From Schistosoma mansoni (taxonomy: Eukaryota; Platyhelminthes; Trematoda; Strigeidida; Schistosomatidae), in the NCBI RefSeq assembly GCF_000237925.1, contig NC_031496.1, positions 23,137,288 through 23,201,287 on the forward strand: a DNA stretch of 64,000 nucleotides, in the 5' to 3' direction. A program made the translations under genes and the position numbers. Under the pieces are notes generated by a model. That model did no database searches, was not told the DNA's origin, and saw only the letters and a list, made by a program, of their open reading frames with translations. Shown here piece after piece: positions 1 to 13,089 of the stretch. Every line of letters begins with the position of its first letter. The stretch's first letter is position 1.

Positions 1-1939
1 TTCGATATTCAATATAAACAAACACTATCACTACTCAGTCTATAACACTTCTTTAGTTCAACTTTTATTCAAATAAACACGGGCTAAGGAACCTCGTTTT
101 ACAGATCGATAACTCGGAGAGATACCATATTAAGAGCTTCCACCACATAGTATGTTAACTCTGAATTACACCAGTAATATTTTACATTACTAAAATGTTA
201 TAAATACAATTTTAAATAGCTATGACAAAATAATTTATCACTTAGTGTTACTACAATTTGATATTTTAAAACAAAAACTTAAGGTTTTTAGGTTTGATGT
301 TTTGGATCACTTACAAACTACAGAAATAATAGTGATCTTTAAGAGCAAGAAATAAACCAAATTCAGGATTCGGTGAATAAAAAGCCTGCTTTAATCTGGT
401 GACAACATAAATGATTAAATTTAACTCACTTATCAACTACGAGTTTTGCTTAGTTGTCTGTAAATCATTTTGTTTGAGTTAGGACTAGAAACGCGATAGG
501 GTTTTCGAAAGCAAACAAGGTAAGGAGGGATCCAAGCCTGAGGCTCCCTGGTTTTAAATCGACTGCTTCTTGACTACTATGTCAAGGCTTCAAAATAGAG
601 AAACATTTGTCCATTAGTATCATCTGAATTAGCCTAATGCCAAAAGGCTTCGAAGTTACCGTTTTCATCTCTAAAGTCATACACAATTGTTCTTATGTCG
701 AACCTTAACGATATTTATTAATTAAGTAGCTCAATTATTAGGCTAATTCTATAAGACTAAAAATAAACAGGAAATGAAAACATGGAATACTTATAAGGAA
801 GAGTTATTTACAAAATACTTTAGATAATAGTTGGGACGATTACTATTATTGTTATTGTCGCAATTATTACTATTATTATTGGTATTGTTGCTATTATTAT
901 TGTTGTTCGCAATGATGACAATGACAAATAAAATAGCGAGTAACAGGTAAATATTCGAATGCCAAAATTTAGTAGTTAGTTAATTAGATTAAAATATTTA
1001 GACGAATATCATCCCTCCTCTTGATTTCACTTCTCTAGGGTCTAAACAATCACGCGATTTCAGTAATAAGACATGTTTAAATATGGAATGTATGTACACG
1101 TAAAAATATAAATCACGTGAATTATCAACATATGTGAATACATGCGCATAAACAACAGGAAAAACAAAACAAGTAACCAAACAGATAAGCTACTTATAGA
1201 TAGCTGTAAGATCAATTCGAAACTATGATAAATGCCTACAGAATCTCTTTGCCCAGTTAATCAGTCATAACGAACACCACAAAAACTAGTTGGTATGTTT
1301 TTAAAACCCGGTGTGTTGTATCAAAGACGAGATATATGAATCGTTAATGAGGGCCAAGTATACTCTATATCTACAGGCCTTATACTGTTAAGCTGGTAGG
1401 AAAACAGGCAGTAGAAGCTGGAAACGCAATTTACAGGTATATTAAAGTAAATGTGTACAGGTGTATAAGCACACGTGTGTTGTAGAGTCACTACATGAGC
1501 ATTACTGAAATTAGGTAGAGTTAGTCGGGTATTGAGATTGTGAACCTAAGTTGAAACAAATACTAAGTTACGCCTAAACTGTTACTTGGTGTATGAGTGG
1601 ACAATACAAAAGGTTAATCATTGATAATTGGCCAATCCTCCCAATAGCGTAACTTCGTAAATGGTGGTAACTCAAATCTGTATACTATTGTTCTACACTA
1701 TACATGCTTTTCACCTGTTCGAGAAATGCATGACAATAAAATTAAGCTAAATAAATTACAACCCAAAACAGAGAATCGTTGTCTCGTTTATCCTTGATTC
1801 ATATTTTCCTTTATATCGTATTACTTAAGATGAATACAATCAAATTAGTTACAACTGAAATCTAAGAGTATATATATATATATATATATACCGTAGAATG
1901 GAATCAATAGAACCAAATAAAAAATATAGGCACACATAC
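1..1939. other. Gene-free AT-rich DNA with simple repeats
   Basis: No coding exon can be supported here. A degenerate ATT/GTT trinucleotide tract lies at about 838-908 and a short (TA)n run at about 1868-1892. The segment is either intron of the - strand gene whose exon lies at 1940-2301 or intergenic DNA. Confidence 0.4.
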
Positions 1940-2301
1940 TTTTAAGGCAGTAAATATTTTATCAAATGGTAAGTTCAACATTTTTTTGCGTCCTTTTTCA
2001 GCTAAATTACGGTAACTTTCCATATTGCTATCGGATGGCATTAACTTATCCGGAATGCCTGGCAAACCATCTACTAAACGAGTATCTACTTCGCTTATAG
2101 ATTGAGGAGGATCAGGTAAGACAATAGTGGCCAACAATTGAATTAAATGCTGGCCTAGGCTCTCGCGTGCTCCAGCATCGAGTCTTCGAACAACTGAAGA
2201 TGTGATATTTTCGAAACCCGTACCGCCTGAAATGCTTGACAATGCTGTATCAGCGGTGTCATCGCCGAATGATGGATTTGGATTGTTCAAACCACTTAAA
2301 C
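1940..2301 (-). CDS. Internal exon of an unrecognised - strand gene
   Basis: An open stretch of 120 complete codons is bounded by good splice signals. The acceptor is a pyrimidine-rich tract ending in tcctccag just upstream (at 2302-2303 on this strand), and the donor is gtatgt starting at 1939. The exon enters after one base of a split codon and leaves in phase 0. The encoded segment is hydrophilic at first (rich in Ser, Gly, Asp), then has a probably helical stretch around LGQHLIQLLATIVLPDPP, and ends basic (EKGRKKMLNLPFDK). I do not recognise the family. Its balanced composition, unlike the repeats around it, and the matching splice sites argue for a real exon. Upstream exons should lie between 2301 and about 4970, downstream ones below 1940. 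Confidence 0.5.
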
Positions 2302-2326
2302 CTGGAGGAAAAACCACAAAACTGAA

Positions 2327-2328
2327 GT

Positions 2329-2386
<58 letters not shown>
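2327..2386. repeat. (TA)n microsatellite
   Basis: About 60 bp of almost pure TA dinucleotide with one CA interruption, sitting in the intron just upstream of the 1940-2301 exon. Confidence 0.9.
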
Positions 2387-2388
<2 letters not shown>

Positions 2389-2497
2389 GCTAACCGTGAA
2401 ACAGGACTATGATTGCCTTTAAGCAACTGACTAACCGCATGGAGGTCAGAGTACCAGGCTAGCAGGAATATGTCTTATGTGGAACTCAATGATGTTA

Positions 2498-2539
2498 TCC
2501 AGCTGTATTGGGTTTACATCCAGCTGTATTGGGTTTACA
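2498..2539. repeat. 21 bp perfect tandem duplication
   Basis: A 21 bp unit beginning tccagctgtattggg occurs twice without a gap (2498-2518 and 2519-2539). The identity of the two units suggests a recent slippage event or an assembly error. Confidence 0.85.
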
Positions 2540-4971
2540 TTTGTGCCTCAACAGCTACAAGTCGAGTGGCTAAACCACAAACTCAATTTTTTATACTTGT
2601 CATCACGTTATCTATTATAAAAAGACACCCTTGTTTGTAGAAAAAAAGCAAATATAGTGTTGTGATAACTGAACACACTTTTGAAACGTTTACTGAAGTA
2701 CAATACAAGTAAAAGTACTTGACCACAGGGGTCCTTGAATAACATTTTGTGTGGAGAAACGTTATGATGATTATAGTCAGGGTCAGATGATATTGTGAGT
2801 AAGAACAGTAAGAAAACTGACAATGCTTTTACCCAAACCAACTGAAGTATTTAGGAAATGTAGTCCACAATGATCAGGCAGTACTTGTTCCCATAAGAAA
2901 ACTTATGGTTAGCGACTTTAAATATTAAAGCTCAAGATTCACCACAGTAGTTAAAATCTGCCACTCCTTATTTTTTTATGCATCTTGACCTGTTTTTATC
3001 TTTTATTTTGCGCTATTGTTTTCACTAATTACCATTATCAGCACCAAAACTTTTACTCTAAATTTATATCTTAATCTTCTGGCATGTTGGTTGCGTGGTA
3101 TGAAGGAACTTCGGACGCAAAAATCGTGCAACAGTTTGTTTCGATTTAAGTGGCTATATGAACTGAGGAATTTCGTATACGGTCCTATCTACATAAAATA
3201 GGTATTAATTTAAATGTTTTGCGAAGTACGAGTTAATATTTTGGATTTTGAGATACATTTAGTGAGGATTATTGATACCAGTGGAGCTACGTGGACTATG
3301 GCTAGAATATGGTTTAATGATTGTAAGCTGAGCTTTACCCACTAAACCACTACTCAAATTTAAAAGAAACGGTCTATTGACACAATAGCAAACTGGAAAT
3401 AACTGCTTACGACTATGAGATCAAGAAATATCTCGATGTTAGAGCAGACATGAAAGTTTCATTATGGATTTCCCGAATATGTTCAGAAGTACAATGCAAA
3501 CAAGTGAACTGTAACCTAAACATTCAGATGTTGGTAATTCGTTATCTAGAACTAACAAGGCTTTACTAATTTTCTTGTGTGAACATATCTGAAGGTCCGA
3601 ATTCACATAAATGTTTAAAAAGATATTTTAGTAGCGAGTAAACTATTGACATGGCAATGAAAAGGTGGTCAGTAATACAGGCTACTTATGTCACAATCTT
3701 GATTTTTCACTAGATCACTTGAAACAGCATAAAAAACTGTTATTATCTATATGGCCCGATTGTTTTCTCACTTTAAAATTAACAAGAATGGCTAGCAGAC
3801 AAGTCATTTTAACCTTGGCAGTTACGAACAAGTAGAATTGACAGTATAACGTGATTGTGTGGACACATTGAGCAGAAATCTATAGGAACGTCACCTAAGA
3901 GTAAAACATGCTAAGAAATACCGTAATAAGCCATCACATAACTCCGAAGGATAATTTCAAGTTACTTCTGCCAAGTCATGTACAACGGTTTAAGCACCTG
4001 TTGCTTTTACCTTGCTTTGGAAGTTGAGTCCAAGTGTCGCAACATTCTGGTCGATTTACATCAGCTGAAATAATTGTTTATTGTGACCTAACATGTTTTT
4101 AAATTCTTTTAGATCCTACCCAGTTTGAAAATGCTAAATACCACAAGAATTGATATGGTTAAGGACTTAACATAGATAGACCGGTGTGGAAACTCAGTTG
4201 CTCTATCCATTATACATAATATGTACATTATGTAGTCGATCGTTTAACAATGCAGTCAATTGCAAGATGCAATGTGGATAACTATAATAAAGTCAGGACT
4301 GATAGACAAGAAATCTAATACACGCATTATGAAAGTCACTTAAGTTGTTTCAAGACTTCTCGACAAAAACTCACTTTCGGAGCCATAGGAATGCGAATTT
4401 TAAAATTCTCTTGTAGCTAAACCTGATTTGAAAACTAACACCCAATGCTAGCACATCGTAGTGATTTTAGTTAATAATATGACCTCAACAATTTCGAAAG
4501 GTGACAATGGTTACGAAGTTATACTGTGGGGGCTGAAACTACATACCTGTTCCTTTTTTCAAAAATTTGGAGTTCAAGACCTTCTCACAACCGCACTCAA
4601 GATATTCCTTGTGGCGATTAAGGCATTGAACTAACAACCCAGCCTCCAGTTGTACCGAATTTTGTGAAACTAGGGAAACGGTGGACGTGTGTCTAGAAAT
4701 GACAGTCGTCATCTGAACCTTCAGGCGAGTCTAGCTTGATTTCTGTATCCTAACAGAAGTAAACCACAAAGCATCACAAGATTTATAGAACATGTAGCAC
4801 GTTGTATTTCGACGTTCACTTGGGAGCAGGAGCGACCTGAAACAGCAACACAACAGTCAGGACAGACAAGTGCGTCTGAAGTGAGAACACGGTGTGATGG
4901 TGCAGCAGGTATATTTGAAATTGAAATACGCGGTTTTTAATACAAAAGGGGAAAGTTATTACAAAATAGTT
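2540..4971. other. Intron or intergenic DNA, no supported exon
   Basis: Nothing beyond short chance ORFs is visible. One of these (2608-2841, - strand) has a hydrophobic N-terminus but no splice or family support. An ATTAAA poly(A)-type hexamer (reverse strand, near 4937-4942) fits the end of the gene whose last exon is 4972-5045. Confidence 0.35.
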
Positions 4972-5045
4972 TTACTCGTTATTCTGCAGGTTCAGACGAC
5001 GTAGGGCTTGTTCTTCTTCTTTCAGTGCATTCACTCTTTGTTGTC
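4972..5045 (-). CDS. Terminal exon of an unrecognised - strand gene
   Basis: A strong acceptor (tttctcattgcag) is followed by two bases that complete a split codon, 23 codons and a TAA stop at 4972-4974. The peptide (QQRVNALKEEEQALRRLNLQ followed by NNE) is highly charged and would form the end of a coiled coil. An ATTAAA hexamer lies about 30 bp after the stop. I do not recognise the protein, and its upstream exons (above 5045) were not found. The stop and poly(A)-like signal make it a different transcription unit from the 1940-2301 exon. Confidence is limited by the short length. Confidence 0.45.
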
Positions 5046-5880
5046 CTGCAATGAGAAATACAAACACACATTATTAATGTTGCATGTAATGATTTTTATT
5101 ACTGTTACAAACATGAAAACCAAATCACCCGCACTAGACTTCAAGGACGAATGCTGAACGTCATCCCAAAACAATATAGAGCTAATATAATATGGAAAAC
5201 TATCATCTCGTCTATGCCTTCAAAAATGTGTTTGGACTATGAAACTACCTAGTGTGGTAAGTTAATTACCCAATCATATTTATTTAAGTAGGTCGATCAG
5301 TTTTATGACGGATGAGTGATTTTCAGTTTCAATTTGGAAAGGATTGGAGGCAAGGTGGTCCGCGTTGGTCCTGATAATGATGGTCTCTCAGTCGATCTAA
5401 CTTCCTTTAGAAAGGGTAGGCAGATAGAGTTGCAATCACGTGTTGAGTTAATGAATTCCACCCGTTGATGACTCGATGAGAAAGTCGTTAGTCAGCTGAC
5501 AAGTAATTTGTTCAGGAGTGGTGAACTTTTTTGGAGTGTCCTCCTAAATCCCCCGCTTCGGGAGACAAGAAAAATGATGGCATATAAGATGCGATATTAT
5601 CACTAATCAACTTAAAAACTGTAATCATCACCCCTAGTTCTTCTATATGACAATGGGAATATGTTTAACTTAGTCAATAGAGCATTATACGGGTGCTTCG
5701 CTATTACGGGAATCAGCTATGTTACTTTTCTCTGAACCTTTTCCAAGAGCTCAATGTATTTTAAGCAAGGACTAGCCACTTATATGCGGTACGCACAGAG
5801 TCAAAAAAGTTATGTCGTCGACATGGCTAAAAGCCATTGGGTTCTAAAACCTTTGACGATTATTGCACGGCAGTGTGCAA
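5046..5880. other. Gene-free stretch upstream of the 4972-5045 exon
   Basis: No exon, RNA gene or recognisable repeat could be supported. Upstream exons of the coiled-coil-ending gene would be expected here or beyond. Confidence 0.3.
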
Positions 5881-6830
5881 TAGAATTTAAGTCTTGGCTA
5901 ACGATGATTCCTTAGTCATTGTGTTTCTGGAAACTTGGAAGGTCATTGACATAGAAGAAGAATAACAATGGCTCCCAAACTGTACTCTGAGGAACTTCAC
6001 TAAGCACAGTTTCCCAGCTAGGCAACCTGGAGTTCGCCCGTACTCGTTGTTGGTGACTGATAGTAAGTCTTTTATCAACATTAATAGATTGTCTTCAACC
6101 CCGACACTTCTCGACTTATATGACAGACAGTTGTGAGCAACCTTGTTAGGAGCTTTGCTAAAGTCAATGTAGACTATATTGAAGATACCACAGGTATTGT
6201 AGTTTGACAACACTTTACCAGTAACACCTATAATTGAATCGCGCCCACCCAGTGAAATCAAAAGTCAGAAGCGAGGAGGTTTGAAGATATATTTGATAGA
6301 TAATCAATATATTGAGAAGTGACTGATCTAAACTGACTAGTGATCGCAGGAGACGTTGAGCACTTCGTTCCAACTCGTGATCTGGTACGAATGCATGATC
6401 GAGCGCCTTTAGCTGGGTGAGTCCATTAAAACTAATGTGGTCAGCACCCAATGTCGAACACTCACAGAGCTGTAGATTTTGAGGATTTATTTGCCGCTTT
6501 AATAACTATAAGTAACATTTGGTCTTTAAGAGAGAACTAGCTTTTACGAGCCATTAATAAGTTTGTGAGACAGGAATAACCTATTCTAAACCAAAGCCGC
6601 TTTTCCGAAAGGATCCAGTTCTCATCTACATATGTTAACAGCACCATCTGAATAATCTTTTCTAAAATTTGTAACAATGGTGCCGGTTAGTCTAACGGTT
6701 CCGTAGTTACCAGGTCTGTGTTTCGTACCTGTTTTCAAGGCAGGCCATACTACGGCAACTTCCCAGTCTTCTGGTAATCGATTCTGCGTTACGGATAGAT
6801 CAAAACATATAATTAGGAGATTTGAAAGGA
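5881..6830 (-). pseudogene. Decayed CR1-like non-LTR reverse transcriptase
   Basis: The - strand preserves fragments of a non-LTR reverse transcriptase in several frames. RLPEDWEVAVVWPA (near 6745-6790) is the N-terminal RT segment usually written LP.dWk.a.v.PifK. The segment IVYIDFSKAPNKVAHNCL (near 6130-6190) is the block A region, normally D-hsKAFD-V-H. Remnants of the following palm segment run to about 5887. Stops and frameshifts separate the fragments and no YxDD/FADD catalytic block can be read, so the copy is dead. It is more decayed than the CR1-like copy at 36862-38991. Exact ends are uncertain. Confidence 0.7.
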
Positions 6831-7289
6831 AATTAGTCTGTTCGTTTAGTAACCTAATCTCATAATAGACCTAATCCCAAAATTGTAGATTTTTTGTGAT
6901 GTGACTCCCTAATCCATAAGATCATACGTGGAAGTCATGTCCTTGTCTACAATGACCCGTCCTATTATTAGAACCACCAAATATAAGATGGAAAACACAT
7001 TTAGACTGGAGATTTTTTAAAATATTTATTTACTATGAATAGAAAAGATACGTTGCACAAGAATGACCTCGCCTGCAAGGCTGAGTCATGTCATCTGATT
7101 ATTTCAATTCCTGTTCCTCGCGTTCTCCATAGTTAACCTTCTTTTAGTGTCGATTGATGAATTGAGTCAATTCAATGCTTATATTCTTGACTTCAAAAGT
7201 CGTGTGGATAGAGTCTAATGCCACTACACCACTCTCTCACCAGAATCAACGTGACGTTGATTCGATATCAAATTGAGTGGGATTGTGTG

Positions 7290-7830
7290 ATGTTTAATAG
7301 TATTCGAATTATATTATGAACTAGGAATCCCAGGAATAACGCAACTTAGTCAATAAGTATTAGATGAGCACAAACGGATGTATTGTATTTGAAATTCAAA
7401 ATCACAACAGTCGTCAATACCAAGAAGTCATTGGTTCATTCAAATATCACACAAATATATTCCGGATCAGTCGAATTCTAGTCACATTTCAGATGTTAGT
7501 GTATCACATGTTGGATATTCTCCGAACGAATGTGCGTCGAGTAAAATCCCTGGTCAGTGGTATAATGAATCAGACGGAATAGTAAGTTTACTTGAAGCAA
7601 TCATAGAACCAGTTTGCCCAGATATAGAGTTTGCATAGGCAGAGAATCCAAATGAAGTTCAAGATTATCCTAATGAGTATGAGGCAGATGAATGTTTTCC
7701 ATTCTAAGGTTTCGCAGGTGAATCAAGCCTAGATGAATCACATGTGTTAACTACTTATATCAATGCATAACAACCTGTGTATTCTAATATGAATAACAAA
7801 AAGAATATGTATCATAATTTTTAATCAAGT
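7290..7830 (+). pseudogene. Gag/pol-like retroelement fragment, + strand
   Basis: Translation from 7364 begins MSTNGCIVFEIQNHNSRQYQ and decays through several stops to about 7830. A nearly identical segment is encoded on the - strand at 8337 downwards, and a third, more diverged copy lies on the + strand near 9560. Three copies in mixed orientation next to a CCHC zinc-knuckle reading frame indicate a scrambled LTR-retroelement, not a host gene. The family name is not certain. Confidence 0.5.
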
Positions 7831-8373
7831 CAAATTCACATGATGGAATACCTCAAATTATGTATCAGTGTTTGTCCCCGAATACTCACATACAGTAAAC
7901 GATGTGTGAGATTTGAGAAGATAATGCAAATTAGGAACGTCATATTGGCTAAAACATTGCGACGTAAGGACCTTACATTATTTCGTGGAGGAGGATAGTG
8001 TTGGAAAGTCTATGATGCAAATTCTAAATATCAATGGTTTCACTACACAACCGACATGATGATTGTATACAATTCCAGAACTCAGGTGGGTCTGTTCCAA
8101 TTTCCGTTGTTAATTCTAATACTAACGAGTGCATACTAGATAATACAGAGTCAATATCCAATACACTGTCGAACAGACGTAAAATGAACTTAAGAAGAAA
8201 ACATATAATCGACTACAGACATTTACACTCCAATTTGATCTGTGGAAGATGTGATGTTTGAATGAATCAATGACTTCTTGGTATTGATGACTGTTTTGAT
8301 TTTGAATTCCAAATACAATACATCCGTTTGTGCTCATCTAATACTTATTGATTATATTGCGTTATTCCTTCGA
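7328..8373. repeat. Inverted repeat, 115 bp arms, about 815 bp spacer
   Basis: The arm at 7328-7442 is matched in reverse complement by 8259-8373 with no indel apparent and roughly nine bases in ten identical by eye. Both arms encode the same peptide start (MSTNGCIVF) reading outward from the element's own sense. The structure probably reflects two oppositely oriented insertions of one retroelement family. Confidence 0.75.
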
Positions 8374-9460
8374 TTACTAGTTTATACTACAATTCAAATA
8401 CTTATGATTACCATAATTTGCCACATTCACTAGGGATATCACTAGAGATAAATCCATTGTGACGACGAATAGCATTTGATATGACATCAGAATTTGATTT
8501 TTCTGAAATATTTCTCTTGAATTCATTAGGAGTTTCATTAGAGAACAATAGATCATTAGGAAAATCAGCATCTACCAAAACTGAATCTGGTTTGTGATCA
8601 TGCTTTGACTCATTTAACATTTTGCTCTCAAAGTTGTAAGAAATTTCATCAGAAATATGTGAATCATTATGACAAACCATAACACAATAACAATAACACG
8701 AGAAATCTGATAGGATGTTGGTTGATTAGAAACTTTTGTTTCACAATGATTCTGTGTTTCATTCAACTATGTACTGCCATGTGACTGCACGGCTTCTCGA
8801 AGTCTTTAATAAACACAAGTGACCATTAGAAAAAACCAACTTAACAGGATCACAACCACAGATTTCAGCATTTGTTTCAGAGGAATTAACCGTAGTATGA
8901 CACACTGGCTGAATGTGTCCAGTTTTACCACATTTAAGGCATTTAGAATTCAGAAATACATATGAATTACTCGGAAAGAACTTGCCATAGAGCAAGCCTT
9001 AACTAAACTTGTGCTCATCTTCGCGAACTGTTTCATAACTCAATGAATTGTTATCTGAATAACTTTACGTATTGGACTGCTACGTAGTAAATTAATCGGA
9101 ATCCTGATGTCCTGGCGAGTCATCTCATTGAACTTTTCTACTTCACTTCAATCGGAATTTGTATGCTTCACATGGTCCAGCAGTAGTTGTTCGAGAGTTG
9201 CAAAATGGAGTGAAATCGGCTTGTCTGGAATTGTCAAAGTCTTTGTTGAGGTGTATGCTTCTTTTCAGATGAAGGTAAAGAAATGGGTCCTCAACATCTT
9301 CCCTGGCCATAGTCCAGATTTCGAACTTTTCCATGGAACAAATAATATATTTGTAAAATCCCAATGAGTAGAAAAAATTAGACTTTTTGACGTTTCGTGA
9401 CTCAGTGTAAGCCATTTCCATGTAACCCTCAAATCTGAATTTATATCTAAGCGTTCCATC
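7960..9460 (-). pseudogene. Decayed gag-like region with CCHC zinc knuckle
   Basis: Several overlapping - strand reading frames look like one decayed Gag. The N-terminal part at 9143-9460 contains SLGFYKYIICSMEKFEIWTM. A retroviral-type zinc knuckle KCLKCGKTGHIQPVC (C-x2-C-x4-H-x4-C) lies near 8900-8945. An acidic, Asn/Ser-rich tail covers 8408-8680. Zinc knuckles of this form bind the element's RNA in Gag proteins of LTR retroelements. Stops and frameshifts separate the blocks and no protease or RT is attached in the right order. This is a fossil insertion. Confidence 0.6.
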
Positions 9461-9484
9461 ATAGGCCCCATCGCGAGGTCGATG

Positions 9485-9655
9485 TGATCATTAGAGGTAT
9501 TTGAATTATAATATAAACTAGAGACCCCAGAAGTAGCGCAATTTAATCAAGAAGTATTAGATGAAGGTAAACGAATGTATTGCATTTGGAATTCAAAATC
9601 AAGCAGTCATCAAGTACAAAAGAATCATTAGTTCATATAAACACCATGCTTTTTC
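9485..9655 (+). repeat. Third copy of the 7328-type retroelement segment
   Basis: Sequence around aagaagtattagatga and the following 90 bp parallels 7340-7445 with scattered substitutions and small gaps. It is part of the same scrambled retroelement cluster. Confidence 0.6.
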
Positions 9656-9957
9656 AAAAGTATTATAGCTTTTTCCGTCCTTAAATAGAGACGAAAAGTG
9701 TGCTTGCTAACCACTTCGAAAAACAATCATGCATGTGCAGATGTCGGGATATCATCATTATACACAAGCCTTTATTATTCGTTCTAGTAACAGACTGAAT
9801 TCATTCGAGCGGATGTGCAACAGTGTGTCATCACAACTCACATAATCCAACGTCAAGGTTACAAATATCGAGAATAACTTATCCTACATCGCCTCAATGT
9901 CGTTGCCATGCTATTTTGCCTTCTTACTGTTAGCGGAGAACAGACAAAACCATAAGT

Positions 9958-10367
9958 GAACGAAACCGCTACGTATCGAAAGTGTAAACCCTTTCTAGCG
10001 GGGGGCTCCTGTAGTGACCGGCCAGTCTCGATAAGAACACGATTGGAATAACAGAAACAATTTTTATTATTGTAACCAATTGTACCAGAGATTGTTTTAC
10101 TATATTTGTTTAACTGTATCAGTTTCACTTCTTGTTTCGCTCTCCGCCTTGTTTGGTTGGAACTTGCTCACGCACTGCTCATTTTGCCTGTACTCTTTGG
10201 CACGTCTCGGTATTATTTCTATACCACGAGATCGCCAATAAATATACTTGATCTAGGTTAATAAAGCCTTCTGATTTACGAGCTATCAAAGGAACCAAGT
10301 CGTTTCTGGGCGCGTAAACGAATTGTAGTGGTGATCATAGTCCGTCTTCGACTCGACATCCACTACA
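9958..10367 (+). mobile_element. 3' end plus LTR of a Boudicca-like Ty3/gypsy element
   Basis: A 358 bp LTR at 10010-10367 starts TGTAGTG and ends CACTACA, a perfect 7 bp inverted terminus of TG...CA type. It is preceded by about 50 bp of internal 3' sequence containing a purine-rich run (tagcggggggctcc) that is the likely polypurine tract. The same 410 bp occurs at 15551-15960, apparently without a difference. Two AATAAA hexamers lie in the LTR. The rest of the element is missing, so this is a truncated copy. Boudicca is named by resemblance of the related pol at 13477-18214. Confidence 0.85.
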
Positions 10368-12889
10368 ACCTCATGATCAAACAATGGGACGAATATGTAG
10401 ATAATTACGTTAATAGCAATCAGGATTTGAGAATCATAGATGTAGCATGACACCGAGTAGTTCCATTTCAAAAGCACTTGAGGAGTATCGATAACATTTA
10501 TTTCCTTTCAGTCACAAAATTAAACGTGTACGCTTCACCTACAAAATGGGCGCTTCCTATAGCAAACTGTTAAATGGACATGACTACCGTCTTTTCTGGT
10601 GATAGTACACCGTACTTCATTGGCCATATAGGCTTTTGAAGCAATTTACCCCAAGCAGATTTAGGTGACAACGTGCTTACTTTTAACTTCGAGCAAACTG
10701 GAAAATATCAGCAAGTTGTATACAGTGGACAATAAAGGTTTTGTGTTGGAATGCCTTTCTGGATCACAACTGATTAAAGGTTTTTGTTTAGATGCACTGA
10801 GTTAGGCTTTACCAACTGTTGTGCAAACGTCGAACTGCGTAGGTCACCTCAAGGTTAGGTTGTTTTAAGTTTCCTGGCACATTTAACGGTTTTTGTGCGG
10901 TTTCGCATTAATTCCTGCCATAAGCTAAACTCACAAACTGGCATAAACTGATTTCATTACATACGGTTTCCCTGTTAAAAATGATAAGATAAGAGTTTAC
11001 AATAATCCGGAGATTTGTGTATATCTTCTTCGTATTCACTTGCCTGTACGGACCTGAAAGAACGCTGATTTATTAATGCCTCGTGAAACAAATTTATGTT
11101 TAAGTATGTCAGTCCTCTTGTTAACATTGTGTCATTTAAAGAACGGGCTAAGGAATATCCTAAGAAACCAATAAAGATGAAACGCGCTAAAATGTTTTCA
11201 GTCTTGCCTGTTATGGGAAAACAATGCAGGAATTTCCCCCTTTTTGTCACTTTGTTTCAAATATCTCTGAATTGTCTGCCTTACGCCTGAATACGGACAT
11301 AGTTGTTTACTTTCCAACAAAATACTCGCCTACTTTTTTAATGCACGCTTGATTATACACTTTATTGTCTACCTTTTGCCTAACCCTAAGTAACTCCTAT
11401 GTTTGCCTTTACATTCATAACAAACCACACAAGTGCAGTCGATGACGTTAAAAATGGTGCACGTTTAAAGACATTTATTGACAAGCAAAAATACTATACT
11501 GTCCAAGAATATTAGTAACAAACATGTTCGCTAGCAACGATCGTTATGCATTTTCATTTTAAGTGTTAGGTCCAAATATCATTTAAGAAAACTTCAATAG
11601 AATTTATAGGCAAGAGTTTATTAATAAAAGATGTTTTGTTATTTACGAGCGTATATGCAGTCAAACAGGCTTACACAACATACACTTCATTAGTTTACGA
11701 GTTTTTCATGCAGGTCGGAAACTTAGCACATTGTAAGGAAAAGCTTTATTAATAATTAAGCTAGACATAGATAACATCTCAGTGATGAAGTCTTGCTTCA
11801 ACTGCAATGTTACTATTACAAACCAAAATAATCTTCCCGTGAATCCTGAAATTTAATAGACGCGAAAATTTACGATTTCAAACTTTTGTGACCTGTTAAA
11901 CAGATATCAACATGTAGTATAACTTACGGCTATGTATGCTAATACTGAACACGCCACTTAAAATAGCAGTGAATAGTTATAACTTCAAATAAGTACATTC
12001 GTGTTCATGCTTTCTTTGGTGACGCTTTTGTATTTTGTCTCTCATGTCATGAAAATACCTTTGCGTTGAGATATTCAATAGTTTAACAAGTTGTTTATCG
12101 TTGACGGATAAAGACAAAAACTGAAGTGTTAGTACGCTCAACGATCAGAGAAAAAAGGTGAGACTATGATTTATGGATGGCCTTTGAGCGATGCCAGAAT
12201 GACATTGGGAGTGTCCACCTAATAAATAGGACTAAATAAAGCTTATAAACCAGTACGGGGAATTAAAATTATGATTTGCAGTCGACGGTTAAGGTTAGGA
12301 ATTAGATTTATAGTTTTCATCACGAACTGACACCAGCTATAATGCAAAAACTCTATTTCCCCAAATGAATGAGTGAATTTCTCACCAAAAACTGAGACCT
12401 GATTGGTTCGTCCAAAAATTATAGTCTCGCGGAAAAATTCTTACTTTGTATGCAGCCATACAACCTGCACTTGTAAAGTGCCAAGTAGTGTGGATGGTTG
12501 GCAACTTCGGATGTCATGACGTATGAAAAAATATGGCGCTTGAACGTTTTCGTATTATTATTCATTAATCTCGTCAGCATGGCCATCTGAAATGAAAATA
12601 AATAGTAAATTCTCTTCGTCCATATGATACAGAAAAAGTTCTTCACTGACAATATACTGTTTAGTTGCTATAAGAACTTGATTCCTGCTTGGTGCGTCAA
12701 TAAGTAGGGATTGATTATTAGTCGACTAAACAGTATTTAAAAGGTAAGGAGACAGTGTAAAGTAATACCATCATCAAGAATTAAAAAAAGTATACCCATA
12801 TGAACGTATTTAGTAATGGAACAATTACTACATTATTAACACACTTAACGACAATACAGTTACAGTCAACATCCTTAATCAAAGCCCAT
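10368..12889. other. Gene-free AT-rich stretch before the first gap
   Basis: No exon with splice support, RNA gene or recognisable repeat was found. Only short chance ORFs occur (for example 10975-11250 and 12419-12652). Confidence 0.35.
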
Positions 12890-13089
12890 NNNNNNNNNNN
12901 NNNNNNNNNNNNNNNNNNNNNNNNNNNNNNNNNNNNNNNNNNNNNNNNNNNNNNNNNNNNNNNNNNNNNNNNNNNNNNNNNNNNNNNNNNNNNNNNNNNN
13001 NNNNNNNNNNNNNNNNNNNNNNNNNNNNNNNNNNNNNNNNNNNNNNNNNNNNNNNNNNNNNNNNNNNNNNNNNNNNNNNNNNNNNNNNN
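12890..13089. other. Assembly gap of exactly 200 N
   Basis: Two hundred undetermined bases; the round size, repeated at 18215-18414, marks a scaffolding placeholder, so the true distance is unknown. Confidence 0.98.

Noticed and set aside
2608-2841. - strand ORF with a signal-peptide-like start
   Set aside because: Short, with no acceptor, donor or poly(A) context and no recognisable mature protein.
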